From Candidatus Kaiserbacteria bacterium (GTDB lineage: Bacteria > Patescibacteriota > Minisyncoccia > Phycocordibacterales > UBA2100), in contig DPYD01000060.1 of assembly GCA_003545515.1 (NCBI GenBank), forward strand, positions 1 through 5,593: a stretch of DNA of 5,593 bases, given 5' to 3'. Shown here piece after piece: positions 1 to 5,171 of this stretch. A program made the translations under genes and the position numbers. Within the stretch, counting starts at the first letter, position 1; each line of letters begins with the position of its first letter. The notes beneath the pieces were generated by a model that made no database searches, had not been told where the DNA came from, and saw only the letters and a list, made by a program, of their open reading frames with translations.

Positions 1-14
1 GAACCGAGTGGTTC
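1..14. repeat. Small hairpin at window edge
   Basis: GAACC and GGTTC can pair around a GAGT loop. The following bases (tctcaaaat) are A-rich rather than T-rich on the plus strand, so it is not a convincing terminator in that direction. It lies at the window edge and may be part of a larger structure. The loop side carries one copy of the heptamer ACCGAGT (3-9), which recurs at 105-118. Confidence 0.35.
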
Positions 15-19
15 TCAAA

Positions 20-146
20 ATAAAATACCGCCCAGCCCTAGTTTTGCAGTGAGGGTTTTGTTATGGCACGGAAAACAAATGCATGCGTTCGTGTAATCGG
101 AGTCACCGAGTACCGAGTGCAAAACTAGGGCTGCGCGGTAGTTTAT
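20..146. repeat. 29-nt near-perfect inverted repeat with 69-nt loop
   Basis: The left arm 20-48 and right arm 118-146 are reverse complements at 27 of 29 positions, including an uninterrupted 16-nt core (33-48 with 118-133, containing CCCTAGTTTTGC). The enclosed 69 nt (49-117) has no convincing ORF and includes a tandem ACCGAGT pair (105-118). The element starts 11 nt beyond the stop codon of the surface-protein gene. Read on the minus strand, the second arm ends in a T-rich stretch (TATTTTATTTT), so it may act as a long-stem intrinsic terminator for the operon. Other readings are a small non-autonomous mobile element with terminal inverted repeats (TTCTCA occurs at 12-17 and 146-151, but the left copy is separated by a few A residues) or a structured RNA. 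The inverted repeat is certain; its role is not. Confidence 0.85.
105..118. repeat. Tandem ACCGAGT heptamer pair
   Basis: Two exact, adjacent copies of ACCGAGT lie directly before the right arm of the inverted repeat and touch it at base 118. A third exact copy sits at 3-9 outside the left arm, and a degenerate copy (tcggagt) just precedes the pair. Function unknown; a protein-binding site or a duplication scar are both possible. Confidence 0.5.
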
Positions 147-156
147 TCTCACTCCC

Positions 157-1803
157 TCAATATGATGAAATAGTTATAGCGGCTGTGTCCGTCCGCTGAC
201 CGCGTATAAGGGTAATGGTAAGAGGGCCTGTCTGTGTGTATGTGTGCGTAAATTTCTTCGTCGTAATGACCTGTGCGCACGAACCATATCCCTGCGTTTG
301 CACAACGTGCGCGCTTCCATCGCCCCAATTCAAATCGTAAGCACTGCAAGGTGTCGCTATATCGAATGCAACTTCTACGGAGAGCACATTCCCTCCTATG
401 CCGGGGGTTACAGTGAACGGCCCTATATCGGGAGTATTACCGGAAACATTTACAGAGGCGCTGGCCGCGAGTGCACCGCTCGAAAGCGAACCGCGTAGCA
501 ATCGTGCCGTGAAATTTCCTCCGGAGGAATACTGATGCACAACAGTGTATGAGAGAGCTTGGCACGCATCTGCGGGATAAGGAATGATTGCGTTTTGATT
601 GTCTCCGAAATCAAGCGTGTAAACGCCGCCACCGCATGAACGTGAGCCGTTTACTATTCCGCTGAACGTAACAGAAAGAGGTGCCGCGCCCGTAGTCGGG
701 CTAGCCGATATCGAGTCCACGCTTGAGACAGGAGTCGTTGGAGGTTGCACTGAACCAAATACGATTACTGTCGCGCTCGTGCGATGCGCTCCAGCCGAGA
801 GCACTACCTGATACGTACCGCCGTTTTGGTACGTGTGGCGCAACGTCTGAACCAGTTGCTGGCAGTTCCCCGCCGGCGCTGATATTTGTGAGGGCGCAGT
901 ACCGTCTCCCCAATCAACAGTGTACAAGGCACCCGTACATGAGTTAACCGTGTTGACCGTTGCCTCTACGGAAACCTCAAGTGGCGCATTACCAGATATC
1001 GGCGTTACTTTTATAAAGCCGCCAACAGAACCGCCCGTGCTACCCCCGGTCAAAGCGCACTGTTGCGCCATCGTTGCGGCCGTACGCGGCCCGACTTGTC
1101 CATATCCGGTAGTTTCCGGGGAACCCGAAGACACGATATTGAACTGCACCTGCCAGCGCCGTACCGCCGCTTCCGTCAATGGGCCGTAGTATCCCGTAAC
1201 GAGACGCTCCGGATAGACGAGTGGATCTTGCGCGAGAAATTGCTGGAGCCGCGTCACATCATCGCCCGAGTCTCCCTTCCGCAAGACGCGACCGATAAGA
1301 GGGCAAGTGGCAGAAGGTACGACCGTCCCCGGCACGCCCGTGCCAACCCCAGCTTGTTGTTGAAGCTGAGTAATTTTATTAAGAAGCGCTTGCATCTGTG
1401 TACGTAAATCATCTATAGCTGGGTTGGAGGAGTTTACTGTGGTCGTCTGTGAAGGTGCGACGACTGTCACCGTCCCTGACATCCCAATGCCACCTGGAGC
1501 GCCGTGAAAAACGCAATAGTACGAGTACGTGCCGGGTGTTGTGAACGTGCGCGAATATACTTGCCCAGGCTGGAGCGTGCCGCTATTAAACGTGCTGTCA
1601 GTCGCGGTTACGGTATGCGGCATGGAATCAGTGTTTGTCCAGACAACTGAATCTCCCGCATTGATGGTAATGTGCGCGGATGAGAACGCAGTCGGCGTCA
1701 TTGAAACATTGACCTGTGCCGCCGCACTTACATACGGGATAAAACTCACTAGAAGAGCCGCAAGAGCTACTAAAACAAACGGCGTGCGCGAGGATGAAAT
1801 CAT
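157..1803 (-). CDS. Secreted plastocyanin-like / peptidoglycan-binding / triple PKD surface protein
   Basis: A 548-residue exported modular protein. Residues 1-30 look like a Sec signal peptide (basic Arg6, hydrophobic core, VSAAAQ end). Residues 31-116 form a type-1 copper (cupredoxin) domain with all four expected ligands: His63, Cys97, His100 and Met108 in a CxxHGAPGGxGM loop. A Gln-rich helical linker (about 128-152) follows. Residues 167-249 are a PG_binding_1 domain (RxLxxGxxGxDVxxLQxFL, then a GYYGPLT motif) bracketed by Cys167 and Cys249. Three PKD-like Ig domains follow at about 262-350, 362-454 and 461-546, with WGDG, FGDN and WGDG motifs; each holds one Cys pair. No sortase signal or C-terminal membrane segment is visible, so attachment is probably through the PG domain. 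The frame stays open upstream to 1899, but ATG 1803 is chosen because it directly precedes the signal peptide; the longer start would bury it and overlap the Nudix gene. No Shine-Dalgarno is seen. Copper binding is well supported; whether it carries electrons, stores copper or acts in adhesion is unknown. Confidence 0.93.
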   Translation of the reverse strand: MISSSRTPFVLVALAALLVSFIPYVSAAAQVNVSMTPTAFSSAHITINAGDSVVWTNTDSMPHTVTATDSTFNSGTLQPGQVYSRTFTTPGTYSYYCVFHGAPGGIGMSGTVTVVAPSQTTTVNSSNPAIDDLRTQMQALLNKITQLQQQAGVGTGVPGTVVPSATCPLIGRVLRKGDSGDDVTRLQQFLAQDPLVYPERLVTGYYGPLTEAAVRRWQVQFNIVSSGSPETTGYGQVGPRTAATMAQQCALTGGSTGGSVGGFIKVTPISGNAPLEVSVEATVNTVNSCTGALYTVDWGDGTAPSQISAPAGNCQQLVQTLRHTYQNGGTYQVVLSAGAHRTSATVIVFGSVQPPTTPVSSVDSISASPTTGAAPLSVTFSGIVNGSRSCGGGVYTLDFGDNQNAIIPYPADACQALSYTVVHQYSSGGNFTARLLRGSLSSGALAASASVNVSGNTPDIGPFTVTPGIGGNVLSVEVAFDIATPCSAYDLNWGDGSAHVVQTQGYGSCAQVITTKKFTHTYTQTGPLTITLIRGQRTDTAAITISSY

Positions 1804-1859
1804 AATTAGGTAATTCTCGCATGAGTCTGCAGAGATGCAATCACGCGAATCCACACTCC

Positions 1860-2324
1860 TTACGAGAGCTCCTTGAGTGCTGCGAGCGCGTGCTGGCACA
1901 CATCCGGTAGGACGCCCTCGTCGTTCTGTTCCAGCTCCTCCTTCGAGAACCAGCGGATCTCACCGCCCCCCTCTTCAGGGTGAGCGTTATCACTCTTCGC
2001 CCGCGCGAAATACGCTAAATCAACATGCTCATGCTTCCGTGTCTCATCAAAGTAATGCCTATTGAGAAATCTCGGTGGTATGAGATCGCGCGCACTAAAC
2101 GACGTACTGTAGGTCTTTTTTTCGCCAATAAGTTCCACATCTAAACCGGTCTCTTCTTTTGCCTCGCGTATCGCAGCTTCATTCGGATCCTCTTCAAGTT
2201 CAATGTGTCCGCCAGGCGGCAGCCAAATACCAAGAACTTTATGCTTATGTAGAAGCACTTTACTGCTGAACACAATATAAGTGCTCGCTGTGAAATCTAT
2301 CTTTTCGTGAATGTGAGGCGCCAT
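1860..2324 (-). CDS. Nudix hydrolase
   Basis: A 154-residue single-domain protein with a complete Nudix box at residues 39-61 (G-x5-E-x7-REAKEETGL, matching GX5EX7REUXEEXGU). Glu54, Glu57 and Glu58 would coordinate the catalytic divalent metal. The preceding WLPPGGHIE strand/turn and the length are normal for a stand-alone Nudix fold. The family hydrolyses nucleoside diphosphates linked to another group (damaged NTPs, sugar nucleotides, dinucleoside polyphosphates, capped RNA); the substrate cannot be told from this sequence. The ATG lies only 11 nt after the CCA end of the tRNA, with no Shine-Dalgarno and no obvious promoter between, so the gene is probably carried on a transcript through the tRNA. 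The surface-protein gene starts 56 nt after its TAA stop, in the same direction. Confidence 0.93.
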   Translation of the reverse strand: MAPHIHEKIDFTASTYIVFSSKVLLHKHKVLGIWLPPGGHIELEEDPNEAAIREAKEETGLDVELIGEKKTYSTSFSARDLIPPRFLNRHYFDETRKHEHVDLAYFARAKSDNAHPEEGGGEIRWFSKEELEQNDEGVLPDVCQHALAALKELS

Positions 2325-2335
2325 AGAATGAATTC

Positions 2336-2409
2336 TGGTACGCCCACCAGGGATCGAACCTGGATTAACCGTGTATAAGACGGTTGCTCTACCATTGAGC
2401 TATGGGCGC
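2336..2409 (-). tRNA. tRNA-Ile (anticodon UAU)
   Basis: A 74-nt cloverleaf with encoded CCA. Acceptor GCGCCCA pairs with TGGGCGT (one G-U at the end); D arm GCTC/GAGC with a 7-nt loop; anticodon stem ACCGT/ACGGT around loop CTTATAC; 4-nt variable loop TAAT; T arm CCAGG-TTCGATC-CCTGG; discriminator A73. With T33 and A37 in place the anticodon is TAT (UAU), reading AUA. Several known isoleucine identity elements of E. coli IleRS are present (C4-G69, U12-A23, C29-G41, A37, A73), which supports Ile; position 38 is C rather than A. Most bacteria read AUA with a CAU-anticodon tRNA modified to lysidine by TilS, so UAU is unusual. The first 10 nt overlap the toxin gene, and G10-A9-U8 encode its stop codon. 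No separate promoter is evident, but one inside the toxin gene cannot be excluded. Confidence 0.93.
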
Positions 2410-2675
2410 ATGCGTCCGGCGTGCCGGACATTGCGAATAATAACTTCTCTTTTACCGACTGTATAGAAGATGAGGTATGGGAACGGTAGGGCCGGAAACA
2501 TGTACAGTCCTCGTTTATTGATGGGTCGGGCGATTCCGGGAAACGTGCTGATAACTCCGACCACGCGCTCGACTTGCTCAATAACTGCATTCGCCGCCGC
2601 GGGATTATTCTTTGCAATGTATGCGTGAATATCGCGCAACTCTGCAAGCGCGACCTTAGTTATCCGAACCTTCAT
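2400..2675 (-). CDS. ParE/RelE-family toxin
   Basis: A 91-residue protein with the RelE/ParE superfamily pattern: N-terminal MKVRITKVALAELRDIHAYI (strand then helix), a second helix with NPAAANAVIEQVERVV, a TFPGIARPI segment, the PYLIFYTV strand, and the C-terminal IIRNVRHAGRMRP strand resembling the family's V-x-HGRR ending. ParE members poison DNA gyrase and RelE members cleave mRNA on the ribosome; the sequence resembles the ParE side more, but the target is inferred. Its ATG overlaps the antitoxin stop by 4 nt (ATGA), as expected for translational coupling. Its own TAG stop is made from nucleotides 8-10 of the downstream tRNA, so RNase P cleavage at the tRNA 5' end would remove the last two sense codons and the stop. 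The frame is intact and full length for the family. Confidence 0.88.
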   Translation of the reverse strand: MKVRITKVALAELRDIHAYIAKNNPAAANAVIEQVERVVGVISTFPGIARPINKRGLYMFPALPFPYLIFYTVGKREVIIRNVRHAGRMRP

Positions 2676-2899
2676 GAACGCGCCCGCGCGAAGAATGCCG
2701 CTATGTCCTTTTCAGATGCGAATCGCTTGAGGCGCACATCGCGCGCACTCCGGGCGAGAGCTTTTTTATCTTCCGCCGTAAGTTTGTAGGTACCGGAGTA
2801 CGCCTGGTCAAGAAGCTGTAGAGAATCCGCCGCGGCGTCTTGCACTTCTTTCGGCCACGTCTCGGCTTTTCGCATAAGTTTCTGCAATTTCTGTGTCAT
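2672..2899 (-). CDS. Antitoxin partner of the ParE/RelE-like toxin
   Basis: A 75-residue, helix-rich, charged protein immediately upstream of the toxin with a 4-nt stop/start overlap. The N-terminal half (residues 1-34) has a QKLMRKAETWPKEVQDAAADSL pattern like the small antitoxins whose motif is a helix followed by LPxxxQDxxA. The C-terminal half (YKLTAEDKKAL, then RFASEKDIAAFFAR) matches the common form seen beside ParE-like toxins, where this tail wraps the toxin. No ribbon-helix-helix DNA-binding motif is obvious, so autoregulation is unproven. The ATG is preceded 6 nt upstream by a TATACT box, suggesting a leaderless mRNA. Role assigned from gene order, size and tail motif. Confidence 0.8.
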   Translation of the reverse strand: MTQKLQKLMRKAETWPKEVQDAAADSLQLLDQAYSGTYKLTAEDKKALARSARDVRLKRFASEKDIAAFFARARS

Positions 2900-2905
2900 G
2901 CAACG

Positions 2906-2911
2906 AGTATA
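2906..2911 (-). promoter_or_regulatory. Probable -10 box of antitoxin, leaderless type
   Basis: On the minus strand TATACT is followed by six bases (CGTTGC) and then the antitoxin ATG, so transcription would start at or very near the start codon. The box lies inside the short palindrome GTATgatATAC (2906-2916), a possible operator for the TA complex. No good -35 box is visible at 16-18 nt. Confidence 0.5.
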
Positions 2912-2947
2912 TCATACCTGGGCTACTGGGACGTGCGGCCAAAGGCG

Positions 2948-2953
2948 ATTATA
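2948..2953 (-). promoter_or_regulatory. Alternative -10 box (TATAAT) upstream of antitoxin
   Basis: A perfect TATAAT consensus on the minus strand lies 3 nt past the stop codon of the malic enzyme gene and would give a leader of about 40 nt for the TA module. No convincing TTGACA-like -35 is found at 16-18 nt upstream, so it is weaker than its consensus match implies. Confidence 0.4.
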
Positions 2954-2956
2954 GAA

Positions 2957-4093
2957 CTAACAGACGACTTTAGCGACCGCTCTCGCCACACGTTTGTCGA
3001 ACATGTCGGGAATGATTTTGTTCGCTGTTGGGCTCGAGACGAGTGCGGCTATTGCACGCGCGGCGCGAAGCTTCATGCCATCCGTTATTTTGCGCACCCG
3101 ATTATCTAAAGCGCCACGAAATACTCCAGGGAACGCGAGCGAATTATTTATCTGATTTGGAAAATCGGAACGACCCGTGCCGACGACCACGGCACCTCCC
3201 AGCTTCGCCTCATCGGGCATAATTTCCGGTATTGGGTTCGCCATCGCAAACACGACCGCTTTTGGAGACATTAGGATGATATCATTCGCGCCCACAAGGC
3301 CGGGCCCGGAAACTCCGATAAGCGCGTCCGCTCCTTTAAGCGCTTCGCGCAGTCCGCCATGCTTATGCTCCGGATTAGTAAAGCGCGCAAGCTCTTTCTT
3401 GTGCGCCTCGCGCCGCTTCGAATCAATGATGCCTTTGCTGTCGAGTACGATAATGTTTCTCGCGCCTGCTTTCTTGAGTAAGTGCGCGACCGCTGTCCCC
3501 GCCGCCCCCGCGCCGGAAATAACGATGCGCGCCGATGCGAGCTTTTTCCCGACTACCGTAAGTGCGTTAAGAAGCCCCGCGAGAACGACTATCGCCGTCC
3601 CGTGCTGATCGTCGTGCATAACCGGAATATCGAGAGCTTCCACGACGCGGCGCTCGATATCAAAACACTTCGGTGCGGCGATGTCCTCCAGATTGATTCC
3701 GCCGAAGGCGGGCGCGATGCGAATTATCGTCTCGATAATTTCTTCAGGGTTTTGTGTATCCAAAACTATTGGCACCGCATCTACTCCCGCGAACGTCTTA
3801 AAAAGCGCGCACTTTCCTTCCATGACGGGAAGCGCGCCCAGGGGTCCGATGTTGCCGAGCCCCAAGACCGCCGAGCCGTCGGAAATAACCGCAACCATAC
3901 GTCCTTTCATCGTGTACTCACGTGCGCGCTTTGGGTTCTTGGCAACAAAGTTGGAAACTGTTGCAACGCCGGGAGTATACACGAGAGAAAGATCGGCCTT
4001 GTTCCTAACAGGTGACGCAGGCATTATACGAATCTTGCCGCCGAGCTTTTTGTGGAGCGCGAGCGCTTCTTTAGAGACGTTGGATTTTTTCAC
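2957..4093 (-). CDS. Malic enzyme (malate dehydrogenase, oxaloacetate-decarboxylating), short bacterial form
   Basis: A 378-residue cytoplasmic enzyme that oxidatively decarboxylates malate to pyruvate and CO2. N-terminal malic domain about 10-155: SLVYTPGVA (catalytic Tyr39), ISDGSAVLGLGNIGP (70-84), VMEGK (catalytic Lys94) and the metal-binding Glu136-Asp137 of NLEDI, with HDDQHGT (160-166) leading into the dinucleotide-binding domain. The Rossmann motif GAGAAG is at 194-199, with Asp218 ending the second strand; FAMANPIPE (282-290) is the conserved substrate-side loop. There is no C-terminal phosphotransacetylase domain, so this is the short form rather than the long MaeB type. NAD versus NADP use cannot be settled by eye. 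The start is GTG: no ATG fits before conserved sequence, and an in-frame TGA lies 12 nt upstream. It follows pyrB by 12 nt, so the two are probably cotranscribed. Confidence 0.95.
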   Translation of the reverse strand: MKKSNVSKEALALHKKLGGKIRIMPASPVRNKADLSLVYTPGVATVSNFVAKNPKRAREYTMKGRMVAVISDGSAVLGLGNIGPLGALPVMEGKCALFKTFAGVDAVPIVLDTQNPEEIIETIIRIAPAFGGINLEDIAAPKCFDIERRVVEALDIPVMHDDQHGTAIVVLAGLLNALTVVGKKLASARIVISGAGAAGTAVAHLLKKAGARNIIVLDSKGIIDSKRREAHKKELARFTNPEHKHGGLREALKGADALIGVSGPGLVGANDIILMSPKAVVFAMANPIPEIMPDEAKLGGAVVVGTGRSDFPNQINNSLAFPGVFRGALDNRVRKITDGMKLRAARAIAALVSSPTANKIIPDMFDKRVARAVAKVVC

Positions 4094-4105
4094 CGCTCTA
4101 CGATA

Positions 4106-5044
4106 TCATTTTCTACGCCGATATGCGCGGATGGTCTTTTTCCCCTCTCCCAAGAGTGTCTTCAAGAGCGCCATACGAACCAATACTCCATACCCTGCCT
4201 GCTTGAAATAGACGGCATGCGGAGAATCGTCCACTTCAGGAGCTATTTCCCCTGCTCGCGGTAGCGGGTGAATTAGGATGGCCCCTTTTTTCATATGGTC
4301 CACCATCGAACGGTCAATGACGTACGCGCCCTTGAATTTTAAGTACTCTTCCTGCGAAGGAAATCTTTCTTTTTGGACGCGCGTTTGATAGACGACATCT
4401 GCTATTTCCATCGCGCGCTTAATGTCTTCGGTCTCATCGAAACGGACGTTACTCTCATTCAGATACTCTTTAATGTCGTCTTTCATCTTGAGCGCAGGTG
4501 CCGAGACGAAGGTCATACGCACCTTATCGTATTTACCGAGGAGGTATGCAAGCGAGCGGGCGGCCCGACCGTACTTCAGGTCGCCGACGAAGGCAACGTG
4601 AAAATCATCGGTTCGGCCAATCTCACGCGCGATGGTATAGAGATCAAGAAACGCCTGCGTGGGATGCTGTCCTGCGCCGTCGCCGCCGTTTATGATCGGA
4701 ACCTCGGAGACCGTTGCGGCGCGCGCCGCCGCTCCGGCTTCGGGATGCCGCATGACGATGGCGTCCGAATAATTGTCCACGATGCGGATGGTGTCTTCGA
4801 TCGTCTCTCCTTTCGTCGCTGAAGAAGATTCGCTCGCGTTTTCCATCGAGAGTACGTTGCCTCCAAGCCGAAGCATGGCGCTCTCAAACGAGAGGCGCGT
4901 ACGGGTCGAGGGCTCAAAAAAAAGAGAGGCAAGTATTTTGCCCCGTAAAGATTCATCTCGCTTACTCTCATACGAAGTCGCGATCTCGAAGACTCTATTG
5001 AGTGCCTCTCGGTCAAACTGTTGAGTCTCTATCAAATGTTGCAT
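4106..5044 (-). CDS. pyrB: Aspartate carbamoyltransferase, catalytic subunit
   Basis: A 312-residue enzyme of the usual PyrB length, joining carbamoyl phosphate and aspartate to give carbamoyl-aspartate, the committed step of de novo pyrimidine synthesis. Carbamoyl-phosphate site: FFEPSTRTR with Ser46-Thr47-Arg48-Thr49-Arg50; Lys78 in TKGET (the counterpart of E. coli Lys84, supplied across the trimer interface); RHPE at 99-102; QHPTQ with His127. Aspartate domain: GDLKYGR with Arg160, TRVQKER with Arg222 and Gln224, and HPLPR at 259-263. All main catalytic residues are present. The frame is open upstream to 5128, but ATG 5044 is chosen because the family homology starts there and a TATACT box lies 7 nt before it; the extra 28 codons look non-native. 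No regulatory subunit gene (pyrI) is in the window. pyrC, the next pathway step, is divergent. Confidence 0.97.
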   Translation of the reverse strand: MQHLIETQQFDREALNRVFEIATSYESKRDESLRGKILASLFFEPSTRTRLSFESAMLRLGGNVLSMENASESSSATKGETIEDTIRIVDNYSDAIVMRHPEAGAAARAATVSEVPIINGGDGAGQHPTQAFLDLYTIAREIGRTDDFHVAFVGDLKYGRAARSLAYLLGKYDKVRMTFVSAPALKMKDDIKEYLNESNVRFDETEDIKRAMEIADVVYQTRVQKERFPSQEEYLKFKGAYVIDRSMVDHMKKGAILIHPLPRAGEIAPEVDDSPHAVYFKQAGYGVLVRMALLKTLLGEGKKTIRAYRRRK

Positions 5045-5051
5045 CGGTGAA

Positions 5052-5057
5052 AGTATA
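5052..5057 (-). promoter_or_regulatory. Probable -10 box of pyrB, leaderless type
   Basis: Minus-strand GGTATACTT with TATACT ending 7 nt before the pyrB ATG. A -10 box this close implies transcription starting at or within a base or two of the A of ATG. The upstream CTGTTG/GCTGTT at 16-17 nt is at best a poor -35. The same layout is found before pyrC. Confidence 0.6.
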
Positions 5058-5062
5058 CCATT

Positions 5063-5156
5063 CCGTGAGATAGCAACAGCTGATTCTCCACTAGGATCTC
5101 GGGAGCTTCGCGCGCGTGGAGGGCCCACGGGAAACTCTGAACTTTCTAATTCACGG
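5063..5156. promoter_or_regulatory. Divergent pyrB-pyrC control region with mirrored TCACGG elements
   Basis: The two TATACT boxes are flanked on their upstream sides by inverted copies of TCACGG: 5063-5068 on the minus strand for pyrB and 5151-5156 on the plus strand for pyrC, spaced 4 and 2 nt from the -10 hexamers. Between them lies a small hairpin, CGTGG-AGGGC-CCACG at 5115-5129. Symmetric elements in a shared region between two genes of one pathway suggest a common regulator site or an extended promoter motif; no regulator is identified. Confidence 0.4.
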
Positions 5157-5158
5157 GG

Positions 5159-5164
5159 TATACT
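5159..5164 (+). promoter_or_regulatory. Probable -10 box of pyrC, leaderless type
   Basis: Plus-strand GGTATACTT with TATACT ending 7 nt before the pyrC ATG (spacer TGCGCCA; the pyrB spacer is TTCACCG). A candidate -35 at 16 nt, CTGAAC, is weak. Confidence 0.6.
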
Positions 5165-5171
5165 TGCGCCA

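Noticed and set aside
20..146. Integron attC site
   Set aside because: The arms lack the RYYYAAC and GTTRRRY core sites at the expected ends, and no integrase or cassette array is visible.
1063..1407. 114-residue plus-strand frame opposite the surface-protein gene
   Set aside because: Arg-rich composition with no recognisable domain, opposite the PG-binding coding region.
1804..1899. 32-codon N-terminal extension of the surface-protein frame
   Set aside because: It would overlap the Nudix coding region, place charged residues before the signal peptide, and has no family support; ATG 1803 directly precedes a good signal peptide.
2297..2647. 116-residue minus-strand frame across the tRNA and toxin
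   Set aside because: It reads through the tRNA and is out of frame with the recognisable toxin, so it is a shadow frame.
4098..4109. Tiny ORF (ATG ATA TCG TAG) overlapping the pyrB stop
   Set aside because: Three codons only; an ATGA overlap of this kind occurs by chance and nothing supports translation.
5045..5128. 28-codon upstream extension of the pyrB frame
   Set aside because: Starts with GTG, rich in Arg/Ser/Pro without PyrB homology, and runs through the predicted promoter and divergent control region.
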